64,000 bases of DNA from Couchioplanes azureus (GCF_014648355.1 NZ_BMQY01000001.1:124001-188000), one strand, 5' to 3'. Numbered from the stretch's first letter, positions 42,731-52,392 are shown. The notes: generated by a model not told the origin, from the letters alone. Numbers and translations are program-made.

Positions 42731-44404
42731 ATGGACGCAGCCGACATCGCCGCCGGTCGCGAGCGCTGGCAGAAGCGCTACGACGACGCCCGCAAACGGG
42801 ACGCCGACTTCACCACGCTCTCCGGGGTGAGCCTGGACCCGGTCTACGGTCCCGCCCCCGGTGACACCGTCGACGGGTTCGAGCGGATCGGGTGGCCGGG
42901 CGAGTTCCCGTACACCCGGGGTCTCTATCCGACCGGATATCGCGGACGGACCTGGACCATCCGCCAGTTCGCGGGGTTCGGCAACGCCCAGCAGACCAAC
43001 GAGCGCTACAAGATGATCCTGGCCGCCGGGGGCGGCGGGCTCAGCGTCGCGTTCGACATGCCCACCCTGATGGGCCGCGACTCCGACGACCCGCAGTCGC
43101 TCGGCGAGGTCGGCCACTGCGGCGTCGCCATCGACTCGGCGGCCGACATGGACGTGCTGTTCGACGGCATCGAGCTGCAGGACGTCACGACCAGCATGAC
43201 GATCTCCGGCCCGGCCGTCCCGGTCTTCTGCATGTACCTCGTCGCGGCCGAGCGCCAGGGCGCCGACCTGAGCAAGCTCGACGGCACGCTGCAGACGGAC
43301 ATCTTCAAGGAGTACATCGCGCAGAAGGAGTGGCTCTTCGCGCCCGAGCCGCACCTGCGGCTCATCGGCGACCTGATGGAGTACTGCGCGCGCGAGATCC
43401 CCAAGTACAAGCCGCTGTCGGTGTCCGGCTACCACATCCGTGAGGCCGGGGCGACCGCCGCGCAGGAGCTGGCCTACACGCTCGCCGACGGCTTCGGCTA
43501 CGTCGAGCTGGGCCTGAGCCGCGGGCTCGACGTCAACCAGTTCGCGCCCGGCCTGAGCTTCTTCTTCGACGCCCACGTCGACTTCTTCGAGGAGATCGCC
43601 AAGTTCCGCGCCGCCCGCCGCATCTGGGCCCGGCACCTGCGCGACGAGTACGGCGCCACCAGCGAGAAGGCGCTCTGGCTGAAGTTCCACACGCAGACCG
43701 CCGGCGTCTCGCTCACCGCGCAGCAGCCGGTCAACAACGTCGTGCGGACGGCCGTCGAGGCCCTCGCCGCGGTCCTCGGCGGCACCAACTCGCTGCACAC
43801 CAACGCCCTGGACGAGACACTCGCGCTGCCGACCGACGAGTCCGCCGAGATCGCCCTGCGCACCCAGCAGGTGCTGATGGAGGAGACCGGGGTGACCAAT
43901 GTGGCCGACCCGCTGGGCGGCTCCTGGTACGTCGAGGCGCTCACCGACCGGATCGAGGCCGAGGCGGAGGAGATCTTCGCCCGCATCCGCGAGCTCGGCC
44001 ACGACGGCACGATGACCTCCGGCATCCTGCGCGGCATCGAGGACGGCTGGTTCACCGCGAACATCGCGGAGGCGGCGTTCGTCTACCAGCAGGCCCTGGA
44101 GAAGAACGAGAAGAAGATCGTCGGCGTCAACGTGCACACCGGCACGGTCGCGAAGGACCTCGAGATCCTCCGCGTCTCGCACGAGGTCGAGATCGAGCAG
44201 AAGCGCGAGCTGGGTGCCCGCAAGGCCGGCCGCGATCCGGTACGGGTCCAGCAGGCGCTGACCCGGCTGGTCGAGGTCTCCCGCACCGGCGACAACATGA
44301 TCCCCGCGATGCTCGACGCGGCCCGCGCGGAGGCCACCCTCGGCGAGATCTGCGGCGTGCTCAAGGACGAGTGGGGGATCTACCGGGAACCCGCCCGCTT
44401 CTGA
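42731..44404 (+). CDS. icmA: Isobutyryl-CoA mutase, large subunit
   Basis: The 557-residue product is the catalytic barrel of a B12-dependent acyl-CoA mutase and lacks the C-terminal cobalamin domain. From ATG 42731, Phe80 (IRQFAGFGNAQQ) and Gln198 (EYIAQKEW) occupy the positions that are Tyr89 and Arg207 in methylmalonyl-CoA mutase. Phe/Gln is the known signature of isobutyryl-CoA mutase, and the numbering matches IcmA of Streptomyces. It interconverts isobutyryl- and n-butyryl-CoA, linking valine breakdown to butyrate metabolism. The cobalamin-binding small subunit (icmB) must be encoded elsewhere. An ATG at 42722 would add three residues. A candidate operator lies 23 bases upstream. Confidence 0.92.
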   Translation: MDAADIAAGRERWQKRYDDARKRDADFTTLSGVSLDPVYGPAPGDTVDGFERIGWPGEFPYTRGLYPTGYRGRTWTIRQFAGFGNAQQTNERYKMILAAGGGGLSVAFDMPTLMGRDSDDPQSLGEVGHCGVAIDSAADMDVLFDGIELQDVTTSMTISGPAVPVFCMYLVAAERQGADLSKLDGTLQTDIFKEYIAQKEWLFAPEPHLRLIGDLMEYCAREIPKYKPLSVSGYHIREAGATAAQELAYTLADGFGYVELGLSRGLDVNQFAPGLSFFFDAHVDFFEEIAKFRAARRIWARHLRDEYGATSEKALWLKFHTQTAGVSLTAQQPVNNVVRTAVEALAAVLGGTNSLHTNALDETLALPTDESAEIALRTQQVLMEETGVTNVADPLGGSWYVEALTDRIEAEAEEIFARIRELGHDGTMTSGILRGIEDGWFTANIAEAAFVYQQALEKNEKKIVGVNVHTGTVAKDLEILRVSHEVEIEQKRELGARKAGRDPVRVQQALTRLVEVSRTGDNMIPAMLDAARAEATLGEICGVLKDEWGIYREPARF

Positions 44405-44485
44405 TGGACAAGTCGGTGTGACGTCCGATATCGCCTGCCCGGCGGCGCGGCGGCCGGCGGTGGGTGCGTGCGAGACTAGGTAACC

Positions 44486-45418
44486 ATGAGCGACCCACGG
44501 ACCACTCCGTCGATCTTCACCCGCGGCGCGGTCGACCTCGGCGCGCTGCGGCCGGCGAGCAAGCCCGCGCCCTCCGGCCCGGCCGGCGCCGGCGCGGCAT
44601 CCGCCGGGCCCGCCGCGTCGCCGGCGCCCACCGGCCCCGGCGGGCCGGCCGCCGCGGTGATCGACGTGACCGAAGCGAACTTCCAGACGACCGTGCTCCA
44701 GCTGTCCATGACCACCCCGGTCATCCTCGACTTCTGGGCCGACTGGTGCGAGCCGTGCAAGCAGCTCTCCCCGGTCCTGGAGAAGCTCGCCGCCGAGGGC
44801 GGCGGCAGCTGGGTGCTCGGCAAGGTCGACGTGGACGCCAACCCGCGGCTCGCCCAGGCGCTGCGGGTGCAGGGCATCCCGATGGTGGTCGCGCTGGTCG
44901 GCGGGCAGCTCGTGGAGGGCTTCACCGGCGTGCTGCCCGAGGTGGAGGTCCGCCGCTACGTGGACGCCGTGCTCAAGGCCGGCGGGGTCGAGGTCGCCCC
45001 GCCCGAGGACCCGCGGATGGACGCGGCAGACGACGCCCTGATGAGCGGCGACCTGGACGCGGCCGAGGCGGCGTACAAGAAGATCCTCGCCGAGTCGCCG
45101 CAGGACCGCGCGGCCGAGTCCGGCCTCGCCCAGGTCGAGCTCTACCGCCGGGTCGCCGGCGCGGACGCGGCGAGCGTGCTGGCCCGGGCCGCGGCGGACC
45201 CCGACGACCTCGAGGCGCAGCGGCTCGCCGCCGACATCGAGGTCCTCAGCGGACAGGCGCCCGAGGCCTACGAGCGCCTGGTCGCCGCCGTCAAGCGGTC
45301 CACGGGCGACGATCGCGACGCCGTACGCAAGCATCTGCTGTCCCTGTTCGCCGTCGCCGGGCCGGACGACCCGGCGGTCGCGAGTGCCCGCCGTGCTCTA
45401 GCCCGCGCGCTCTTCTAG
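44486..45418 (+). CDS. Thioredoxin-TPR co-chaperone (YbbN/CnoX-like)
   Basis: The 310-residue product has a Pro/Ala-rich disordered start (about 1-58), a thioredoxin fold (60-165) with FWADWCEPCKQL, Cys88 and Cys91, and cis-Pro in VQGIPMVVAL. A helical tetratricopeptide region (about 180-305) follows. YbbN/CnoX proteins hold unfolding proteins during oxidative or chlorine stress. E. coli YbbN has lost CxxC, while this one keeps WCEPC, so it may also be redox-active. It is cytosolic, and the arginase-like gene follows after 18 bases on the same strand. Confidence 0.87.
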   Translation: MSDPRTTPSIFTRGAVDLGALRPASKPAPSGPAGAGAASAGPAASPAPTGPGGPAAAVIDVTEANFQTTVLQLSMTTPVILDFWADWCEPCKQLSPVLEKLAAEGGGSWVLGKVDVDANPRLAQALRVQGIPMVVALVGGQLVEGFTGVLPEVEVRRYVDAVLKAGGVEVAPPEDPRMDAADDALMSGDLDAAEAAYKKILAESPQDRAAESGLAQVELYRRVAGADAASVLARAAADPDDLEAQRLAADIEVLSGQAPEAYERLVAAVKRSTGDDRDAVRKHLLSLFAVAGPDDPAVASARRALARALF

Positions 45419-45436
45419 CCAGGTACGGGGGGCTCC

Positions 45437-46966
45437 ATGCGCCGCATCGCCGTGCTCGACGCACCGTCCAATCTCGGACTGCGCCCGCCGACCGCGACGT
45501 CGGTGCCGGGCTGCGCCAAGGCACCTGGAGCCCTTCGCGACCACGGTCTGCTGCGCCGGCTGCACGCCCGCGACGCCGGCTGCCTGACGCCGCCGCGCTA
45601 CGACCCCGGCGACTGGCGGCCGGGCGACGGCGTCTGCCACGCCCCCGAGATCGCGCTCTACTCCCGGCGCCTCGCCGACCGCATCGGCGAGATCATCGAC
45701 GAGGGCGAGTTCCCGGTGGTGCTGGGCGGCGACTGCTCCATCGTGCTCGGCTCGGCGCTGGCCATGCACCGCCTCGGCGAGGCCGTCGGCGGCCGCATCG
45801 GGCTGGTCTTCGTCGACGGCCACTCCGACTTCCGCCACCCCGGCAACGCCTCGTACGTCGGCGCGGCCGCCGGCGAGGATCTCGCCCTGGTCACCGGCCG
45901 GGGCCAGGCCGACCTGGCGGCGATAGAGGGACGGCGGCCGTACTACCGCGACATCGACGTGGTGGTGATGGGCATCCGCGCCCAGGACGAGTACCGCCTC
46001 GACCTGCAGGCGGCCGGCATCGTGACCCGCCCGGTGCCGACCCTGCGCGTGGAGGGCGCGGCCCGCAGCGCGCAATGGGCCCGGGAACAGCTCGTGGACT
46101 GCGCGGGCTACTGGGTGCATCTCGACGTCGACGTGCTGGACCCGGCGGTCATGCCGGCCGTGGACGCCCCGGAGCCGGGCGGCATCGCCTTCCCCGAGCT
46201 GGAGCTGCTGCTGGCCGGCCTGGTGGAGTCGCCGCACTGCCTGGGCGTGGAGATCACCGTCTTCGACCCCGACTACGACCCCGACGGCTGCTACGCGGAG
46301 GAGATCACCGCGGCGATCGTCGCGGGCCTGAAGTCGGCGCACGCGGTGGACGCCCGGCCGGACCTCGCCGCGGCCCGCGCGGACCTGCTGGCGCCGGGAG
46401 CGCCGGGCACGCTCGCCCCGGCCGCACGGGAACCGGCCCTTCCGCCGGCCCCCGCACCGGCCGCCGCCGCACCCGACGACACCCCGGTCGCCGTCCCGGT
46501 CGACGCCGTCCCGGTCGACGCCGTCCCGGTCGACGCCGACGCCGTCGATGCGGTCCGGGTCGAGGCCGTCACCGTCGCCGTCGACGCCGTCCCGGTGGAC
46601 GCCGCCGGCGTCACCGTCGATGTCGTCCCCGGGGACCCTGCCGGCGTCACCGTCGATGCCGTCCCCGTGGATGCCGGCACCGCCGACGACGATGCCGACG
46701 ACGCCGTCGCCCTGGGTGCCGGCGTCGAGGTGGAGGTCGTCGACGGGGAGCCCGAGCCGGCGGACGACCCCGTGGACGCGGAGCTGGTGGAGGCCGATCC
46801 CGCCGAGCCGCCGCTGCGGCCGCTGGGCGCCGCGCCACTGCTCGACTCCGAGCCGCTGCCCGCGACCATGCCCGGCATGCTGCGCCCCCGGCCGGCGGAG
46901 GAGTTCTCGCTGCCCGCCCAGCGCCCCGCGTTCGAGCTCGGACACCCCGGCAAGCAGCCTTCTTAG
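45437..46966 (+). CDS. Arginase/agmatinase-family protein with a long acidic repeat tail
   Basis: The 509-residue product has an arginase-fold domain at about 1-310. GGDCS (97-101), DGHSD (127-131) and DVDVLDP (230-236) match the metal-ligand segments, but the usual first His of GGDHS is Cys100, a variant seen in arginase-like proteins. The substrate may be arginine, agmatine or another guanidino compound. The remaining about 200 residues are disordered and acidic, with tandem VPVDA/VTVDA units at about 345-415 and a Glu/Asp-rich stretch to about 465. A GGTACGGGGGG site precedes the ATG. It overlaps nucS (convergent) by four bases. Confidence 0.82.
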   Translation: MRRIAVLDAPSNLGLRPPTATSVPGCAKAPGALRDHGLLRRLHARDAGCLTPPRYDPGDWRPGDGVCHAPEIALYSRRLADRIGEIIDEGEFPVVLGGDCSIVLGSALAMHRLGEAVGGRIGLVFVDGHSDFRHPGNASYVGAAAGEDLALVTGRGQADLAAIEGRRPYYRDIDVVVMGIRAQDEYRLDLQAAGIVTRPVPTLRVEGAARSAQWAREQLVDCAGYWVHLDVDVLDPAVMPAVDAPEPGGIAFPELELLLAGLVESPHCLGVEITVFDPDYDPDGCYAEEITAAIVAGLKSAHAVDARPDLAAARADLLAPGAPGTLAPAAREPALPPAPAPAAAAPDDTPVAVPVDAVPVDAVPVDADAVDAVRVEAVTVAVDAVPVDAAGVTVDVVPGDPAGVTVDAVPVDAGTADDDADDAVALGAGVEVEVVDGEPEPADDPVDAELVEADPAEPPLRPLGAAPLLDSEPLPATMPGMLRPRPAEEFSLPAQRPAFELGHPGKQPS

Positions 46967-47622
46967 AACAGCGTCAGTTCGTCGCGGTCCATGCCGCGGA
47001 GCTTGTTGTAGTCGACGACGACGCAGCGGATGCCGCGGTCCGTGGCGAGGACGCGGGCCTGTGGCTTGATCTCCTGGGCCGCGAAGACGCCCTGGACCGG
47101 CGCGAGCAGCGGGTCGCGGTTCATCAGCTCCAGATAGCGGGTGAGCTGCTCGACGCCGTCGATCTCGCCACGGCGCTTGATCTCGACGGCGACCGCGGCG
47201 CCGTTCGCGTCCCGGCAGAGGAGGTCGACCGGGCCGATTGCCGTCATGTACTCGCGGCGGACCAGGCTCCAGCCCTCGCCGAAGGTCTCCGGGTGGGCCG
47301 CCAGCAGCTCCTGCAGGTGGGCCTCCACGCCGTCCTTGACCAGACCCGGGTCGACGCCCAGGTCGTACGAGGTGTCCTGGAAGATCTCCTCGAGGGTGAT
47401 CCGCAGCTCCTCGCCGGCCTTGTTGACGACCTTCCACACCCCCGGCGCCTCCTGGAGCTTGCAGGGTGGGCTCATCCAGTTCAGCGGCTTGTAGGCGCGG
47501 TCGTCGGCGTGGATGGACACCGACCCGTCGGCCTTGACCATCAACAGGCGCACGGCCGGCGGCAGATGGGCGGAGAGGCGGCCGACATAGTCGACGGAAC
47601 ATTTCGCGATGACCAGACGCAC
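46963..47622 (-). CDS. nucS: NucS/EndoMS mismatch-specific endonuclease
   Basis: The 219-residue product has the NucS N-terminal DNA-binding domain ([45 protein letters not shown]) and the C-terminal RecB-like nuclease with [32 protein letters not shown]. It ends in DELTLF, a beta-clamp-binding type tail. In actinobacteria NucS replaces MutS/MutL by cutting both strands at mismatches. Its location near the ATP synthase and 3-hydroxybutyryl-CoA dehydrogenase genes is the usual actinobacterial context. Confidence 0.94.
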   Translation of the reverse strand: MRLVIAKCSVDYVGRLSAHLPPAVRLLMVKADGSVSIHADDRAYKPLNWMSPPCKLQEAPGVWKVVNKAGEELRITLEEIFQDTSYDLGVDPGLVKDGVEAHLQELLAAHPETFGEGWSLVRREYMTAIGPVDLLCRDANGAAVAVEIKRRGEIDGVEQLTRYLELMNRDPLLAPVQGVFAAQEIKPQARVLATDRGIRCVVVDYNKLRGMDRDELTLF

Positions 47623-47681
47623 CGCACGAGGGTAGCCTCCGCTCTCCGGCGAGGCGAGCGCGGCGGTGTCATGCTGGAGTC

Positions 47682-48293
47682 GTGCTCGAGGCCCTCACGG
47701 GTGGCGGCCTGGCGGCATCCGCCGGGCTGAACGCCTACATTCCCCTGCTCACCATGGGTGTGCTGGCACGGTGGACGGACGCCGTCGACCTGCCCACCGG
47801 GTGGCAGTGGCTCTCCGACGGGTGGGTGCTGACGATCCTGGCGGTGCTGCTGGCCGTCGAGGTCGTCGCCGACAAGGTGCCCGTGGTCGACCATGTGAAC
47901 GACGTGGTGCAGACCGTGGTCCGGCCCACCGCGGGCGGGCTGGCGTTCGGTGCCGGGTCGTCGTCCGAGACGGTCACCGTCTCGGATCCGGGCGCGTTCT
48001 TCGGTTCGCACCAGTGGGTGCCGGTCGCGGCCGGCGTGCTCATCGCCCTGGGTGTGCACGGGCTCAAGGCCGCCTCGCGCCCGGTGGTGAACGCCACCAC
48101 CGCGGGGGTCGGCGCTCCGGTCGCCAGCACGGCGGAGGACGTCACCAGCGTGCTGCTGTCGTTGCTCGCGATCCTGCTGCCGGTGCTCGTTCTGCTCGCC
48201 CTCGTGGCGCTCGTCCTTTTCGCCATGTGGGTGATCAGGCGGCGCCGGCGGCGCGGGAGGGCACGCGTGGCATCCAAGGGTATCGAGATCTAG
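47682..48293 (+). CDS. DUF4126 membrane protein
   Basis: The 203-residue product has five predicted helices and the DUF4126 pattern [21 protein letters not shown], then [25 protein letters not shown] and a [30 protein letters not shown] segment, ending in an Arg-rich tail. The function is unknown. GTG 47682 is the start, and CATGCT at 47670-47675 may be a -10 close to it. It diverges from nucS by about 60 bases. Confidence 0.8.
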   Translation: MLEALTGGGLAASAGLNAYIPLLTMGVLARWTDAVDLPTGWQWLSDGWVLTILAVLLAVEVVADKVPVVDHVNDVVQTVVRPTAGGLAFGAGSSSETVTVSDPGAFFGSHQWVPVAAGVLIALGVHGLKAASRPVVNATTAGVGAPVASTAEDVTSVLLSLLAILLPVLVLLALVALVLFAMWVIRRRRRRGRARVASKGIEI

Positions 48294-48316
48294 CGCGCGT
48301 TTGGTTGACTGCCCCG

Positions 48317-49723
48317 GTGCCCGCGATCGCCGTACCCGCCTTCGCCCTGACGTGGTGGTTCGGGTGTTACCTCGTCGGACGGGACCCGGGCCGCGCGGTG
48401 CTGTGGCGCGCGGGTGGGGCGCTCGGCGCGTACGCGCTGGCCGTCGCCGCCTGGAGCGTCGCGCCCGGGTCCGCGGCGGCCGAGGTGCTGCTCTGCGTGC
48501 CGGCGTTGGGCTGGGCCGGCGCGCTCGCCGCGCTGCTGCCGCGCGGTGTTCCGGAGCGGCGGCTCGTCGACGTCGGCTGGGCGTACGCGTCGGCCCTGTT
48601 CCTGGTCCTCGCCGTGCTGCTGCCCGGCGTGGGCAAGCTCGTGGCCCTGGCGCCGCTGGCCGGCGCGACGGCCCTGGTGCTGCGCCACCGCGACCGGTTC
48701 CGGCCGCACCCGTTGCCGGCCGCGCTGTCCGCCACCGCCCTGATCCACGCCGTCGGCCTGGCGGTGGTGCTCGCGCCCGGCGACCTCGGCCCGCCGGAGC
48801 CGCTGATCGCCGCCCTCGGCCTCGACCTGCTGCTGTTCGGGTTTCTCATCGCCGTCGCGGACGCCGCCGAGGCCGGTGAGCGCCTGGTGCCCGACCTGCG
48901 GCGCTCGTTGTTCGCGGCGGTGGCGGCCATCCTGCTCTGCGCCGGGCCGGCGACGCTGACCCTGCTCGCCGCGCCCCGCACCGCGGCGGTCGTCGTACCG
49001 CAGTTCGTGCTGGTGGCGGTGGTGCTGGGGGCGGTCGGCCTGGCCGGGCCGGTGCGGACCGCGCTGGACCGGGTGGCGTTCCTGCACCAGGACCGGCTGC
49101 GGCTGGACCGGGCCGCGCTGCTGATGGCCGCCGAGGCGCTGCCCCGGCGGCACGAGCGGCACCGGATGATCGCGCTGGACCCGGACGAGTTCACGCGGCT
49201 GACCCGGCGCGCGCTGGAGGACTTCGGCGACACCGCCCGGCTGTTGCGCAGCCCGCTGCTCGAGCTGCCCGCGGTGGAACGGCGGCTGCGCGAGCGTGGC
49301 CCGGGTCGGGCGGAGCAGTCGCTGGTGCGGGTCGCCGAGCTGCGGGCGGTGCTGGCGGAGCAGGTCCGCAAGCTCAAGCCCGCGGCGGGTTTCGGCACCA
49401 CCGAGGAGTGGCGGTGCTTCAACGCCCTGCACTACTGCCACGTGCTGGGGCTCCGGCCGTACGACCGGAGCCCGCGGACCGACAACCTGGACGGTGACGC
49501 CCTGCGCGCCCTCGAATGGTTCCGCTACGGCGTGCCGCGCGAGACGCTGGAGCGCTGGACGGCGCAGGGCGCGGACCTGGTCGCCGCCCGGCTCTGGCAG
49601 GACCTCGTGAGCGCGGATCCGCGCTGGCTGTCCCGGACGGCCGCGGGCGAGCACGTCGCGCGGACGGACCGTTCGCACACGACACGCCGCCCAGAAGGTC
49701 GGCAAACCCCTCAAACTGGCTAA
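48317..49723 (+). CDS. Polytopic membrane protein with a cytosolic helical domain, unknown function
   Basis: The product has 468 residues from GTG 48317; a TTG at 48305 is also possible. The first half (about 1-245) has eight hydrophobic helices. The cytosolic part (about 250-468) is helical and charged, with DPDEFTRLTRRALEDFGDTARLLRSPLLELPAVERRL and WRCFNALHYCHVLGLRPYDR. No kinase, ATP-binding or DNA-binding motif is visible, although the shape (membrane sensor plus helical domain) resembles a sensor. It ends 30 bases before the EccC/FtsK-like ATPase gene. That gene has its own -10, so co-function is only suggested. Confidence 0.6.
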   Translation: MPAIAVPAFALTWWFGCYLVGRDPGRAVLWRAGGALGAYALAVAAWSVAPGSAAAEVLLCVPALGWAGALAALLPRGVPERRLVDVGWAYASALFLVLAVLLPGVGKLVALAPLAGATALVLRHRDRFRPHPLPAALSATALIHAVGLAVVLAPGDLGPPEPLIAALGLDLLLFGFLIAVADAAEAGERLVPDLRRSLFAAVAAILLCAGPATLTLLAAPRTAAVVVPQFVLVAVVLGAVGLAGPVRTALDRVAFLHQDRLRLDRAALLMAAEALPRRHERHRMIALDPDEFTRLTRRALEDFGDTARLLRSPLLELPAVERRLRERGPGRAEQSLVRVAELRAVLAEQVRKLKPAAGFGTTEEWRCFNALHYCHVLGLRPYDRSPRTDNLDGDALRALEWFRYGVPRETLERWTAQGADLVAARLWQDLVSADPRWLSRTAAGEHVARTDRSHTTRRPEGRQTPQTG

Positions 49724-49752
49724 AATCCCCCCACGTGGATTCGGGGGGTTGA
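49721..49752 (+). promoter_or_regulatory. Promoter and mini-ORF leader of the EccC/FtsK-like operon
   Basis: TAAAAT (49721-49726) is the best -10 in the area. Eight bases later GTG 49735 opens a five-codon frame (GTGGATTCGGGGGGTTGA) that ends with TGA immediately before the GTG start of the ATPase gene at 49753. CCACGTGG (49731-49738) is a perfect palindrome, and CCCCCC/GGGGGG (49727-49732, 49743-49748) flank it. It may be a leaderless mini-ORF coupled to the main gene, or an operator over the start. No matching -35 is evident. Confidence 0.4.
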
Positions 49753-52392
49753 GTGGGTAGCCACCGCAACGCGCTGGTCGCCGTCGTCCGGCAGGAGCTG
49801 GCCGAGGCGCGCGGTACCGCCCGGGCGGTGCTGGCCGCCGCCGAGTCGGCGCGCAGCGAGGCGCAACGCCGGAAGAAGCTGATCCGGGACGCCTACGCGA
49901 CCTGCCTCGCCCAGCTCGCCGAGGCGCGCGACACCGCGCGCCAGGACATCCTGCGCCGCAGCCAGGCCGAGGCCGCGGCGCTCACCCGCAGCGTCGAGTC
50001 GCTGGCGGCGCTCACCGCACCCGGCGCGGCCGGGACCTCGTGGCGCTACTGGACACCCACCGAGCCCGACCGGGTGGGCCGGCCCGGGCTGCTGCGGATC
50101 GGGACGGTCGCCTACGAGGCGGGCGAGGAGCGGACCAAGCTGCCCGCCCTGGTGCCCTTCCTGGACCACGCGCACCTCAACGTGCTGGGCGACCAGCCGA
50201 GCGTCGACGGCGTCATCTCCGGGCTGCTGCTGCGCGCGCTCGGCACGACCCGTCCCGGCGACGTCCGGCTCAGCGTGTACGACCCCGAGCAGCTCGGCGG
50301 GACGCTGGCCGCGTTCGCGCCGCTGGGCAACGCCGGCCTGCTGTCGTTCGTCAGCCCCGGCGGCCTCGGCGCGACCCTCGACGACCTCGTCGAGCACATC
50401 TGCCGGGTCAACGAGAGCGTGCTGGCCGGCGAGTACGCCTCCCTGGCCGACCTCACCGGCACCGGGCCCCGCCCCGAGCCGTGGCGGGTGGTGGTGCTGC
50501 TGTTCGACCCCGCCCGCGCCGGCGACCTGACCGAGGCCCAGCGCGCCCAGCTCGACCGGGTGGTGCGCACCGGCGTGGCGTGCGGCGTACACCTCGTGGT
50601 CCGGGGTCTGGAGCTCACGCCGCATCCCACGGTGGAGCGCGTCGCGGTGCGCGGCGAGACGGCGGCTTGCGACACCACCGGCGGCCTGACGGTCCGGCTC
50701 GACGCGCCGCCGCCGGCCGAGCGGATCGCCGCCTTCTGCCGGAGCACCGCCGAGCGGCTGCGCGAGGGACCGCCGCCCGCGCGCCTCGCGGACCTCATTC
50801 CCGAGAAGATCTGGACCGAGACCTCCGCGCACGGCCTGACCGCCCCGATCGGCGACAGCACCGACGGCTCGCTGGTCTCCGTGCCGCTGGGCGACGATCC
50901 GCCGCACGCGCTGATCGGCGGGCCGTCCGGATCGGGCAAGACGAACCTGATCTATGCGTGGATCGGCTCGCTGGCGGCCCGGTACGACCCCCACGAACTC
51001 GCCCTGTACCTGCTGGACTTCAAGGAGGGCGTGTCCTTCGCCCGGTTCGCGCCCGGTCCCCGCGACCCGAGCTGGCTGCCGCAGGTCCGGCTGGCCGGCA
51101 TCAACGTCAACGGCGACCGCGAGTTCGGCCTCGCGATGCTGCGCCACCTCGGCGAGGAGCTGCGCCTGCGGGCCCAGGCCGCCAAGCGGTACGAGGCCAC
51201 CAAGCTCGCCGAGCTGCGCGCCGAGGACCCGCGCGGGCACTGGCCCCGGATCGTCGCGGTCATCGACGAGTTCCAGGTGCTGCTGGCCGGCCGCGACGCG
51301 CTCGCCGAGGAGGCCGTCACGCTGCTGGAAGACCTCGCCCGGCGCGGCCGCTCCCAGGGCATCCACCTCGTGCTCGCCAGCCAGGACGTGTCGGGCATCG
51401 AGGCGCTGTGGGGCCGCTCCGGCCTCATCGGACAGTTCACGCTGCGCATCGCGCTACCCAAGGCCCGCCGGATCCTGGCCGACGCCAACCTGGCCGCCGC
51501 CGTCATCCCCCGCTTCCACGCGGTCGTCAACGCCGACTCCGGGGTCGCCGGGGCCAACCACGTCGTGCGCCTGCCCGACGCCAGCGACCGGGCGATCTGG
51601 CGGCCCCTGCAGCGCAAGCTCTGGCAGGAACGGCCGGACAGCTGCGTGCCGCCACGGCTCTTCGACGGCGACGCCGTGCCGCGGCTGCCGGACGCGTACC
51701 GGCCGGCCGGGCGGGTGCCGGACAGCACCGCGGACGTCGGCTCGTCGCCCGGCGCGGTGCTCGGCGAGCGGATCGACGTCGCCGCCCGCCCGGCACGGCT
51801 GCGCCTGGGCCGGATGCCCGGGCGCAACCTGGCGGTGCTCGGCACCCGCACCGACGAGGCGTGCGACGTGCTGGCGGCCGCCGCCCTGTCGCTGGCCGCC
51901 CAGGGGCCCGCCCGGTTCAGCATCGCCTGCCTGGACGCCAGCGCCGAGCGGGCCGCCGCCCGGCTGGTCGCCGAGCTGCCCCAGGCGGACTGGTACGGCC
52001 TCGGCGACCTCGACGACCTGTTCGCCGGGCTCGCGCCGGACGGCATTCCGCACTACGTGATCGGGTACGCGTGCGACGCGGCCGGCCCGGCGTACCGCGA
52101 GCGGCTGCGCGCCCTGCTGGCCGACGGGCCGGAGCAGCGGCTGCACGTGCTCGGCTGGTGGCGCTCGGTGGCCCGGCTGCGCGACGACCTCGGCGGCATC
52201 GGCGCGCGGCTGGACACCATCGGCGCCTGGGTCGCCCTGGACGTGCAGGGCCCCGAGCTGAGCCCGCTCTCGCCGCAGCCCGGCGGTCCGCTGTGGTATC
52301 CGCGCAAGCGCCGGGCGCTGTTCTTCGACCGGTCGGTGCACCGCCATCCGGAAGTGATCATCCCGTACGAGGTGAACAGTGACCACACGTGA
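49753..52392 (+). CDS. EccC/FtsK-like ATPase without membrane segment, three ATPase-like modules
   Basis: The 879-residue product starts with a coiled coil (about 8-95). Module 1 (about 120-340) has a degenerate P-loop (HLNVLGDQPSVDGVISGLLL). Module 2 (about 365-610) is active-looking: Walker A GGPSGSGKTN with Lys396, Walker B RIVAVIDEF with Asp505-Glu506, then an FtsK-type LASQDVSGIE sensor loop. Module 3 (about 690-860) again lacks a P-loop (LAVLGTRTDEACDVLAAAALSLA). This pseudo-active-pseudo order resembles EccC/YukBA ATPases of type VII secretion, but no ESX substrate or EccB/D/E gene is near, and there is no membrane span. The overlapping next gene supplies three spans. A DNA or protein translocation role is inferred. 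Confidence 0.75.
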   Translation: MGSHRNALVAVVRQELAEARGTARAVLAAAESARSEAQRRKKLIRDAYATCLAQLAEARDTARQDILRRSQAEAAALTRSVESLAALTAPGAAGTSWRYWTPTEPDRVGRPGLLRIGTVAYEAGEERTKLPALVPFLDHAHLNVLGDQPSVDGVISGLLLRALGTTRPGDVRLSVYDPEQLGGTLAAFAPLGNAGLLSFVSPGGLGATLDDLVEHICRVNESVLAGEYASLADLTGTGPRPEPWRVVVLLFDPARAGDLTEAQRAQLDRVVRTGVACGVHLVVRGLELTPHPTVERVAVRGETAACDTTGGLTVRLDAPPPAERIAAFCRSTAERLREGPPPARLADLIPEKIWTETSAHGLTAPIGDSTDGSLVSVPLGDDPPHALIGGPSGSGKTNLIYAWIGSLAARYDPHELALYLLDFKEGVSFARFAPGPRDPSWLPQVRLAGINVNGDREFGLAMLRHLGEELRLRAQAAKRYEATKLAELRAEDPRGHWPRIVAVIDEFQVLLAGRDALAEEAVTLLEDLARRGRSQGIHLVLASQDVSGIEALWGRSGLIGQFTLRIALPKARRILADANLAAAVIPRFHAVVNADSGVAGANHVVRLPDASDRAIWRPLQRKLWQERPDSCVPPRLFDGDAVPRLPDAYRPAGRVPDSTADVGSSPGAVLGERIDVAARPARLRLGRMPGRNLAVLGTRTDEACDVLAAAALSLAAQGPARFSIACLDASAERAAARLVAELPQADWYGLGDLDDLFAGLAPDGIPHYVIGYACDAAGPAYRERLRALLADGPEQRLHVLGWWRSVARLRDDLGGIGARLDTIGAWVALDVQGPELSPLSPQPGGPLWYPRKRRALFFDRSVHRHPEVIIPYEVNSDHT

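Noticed and set aside
46490-46680. Short repeats in the arginase tail as a CRISPR-like array
   Set aside because: The repeats are in-frame codons of VPVDA units inside one continuous coding region, with no spacers.
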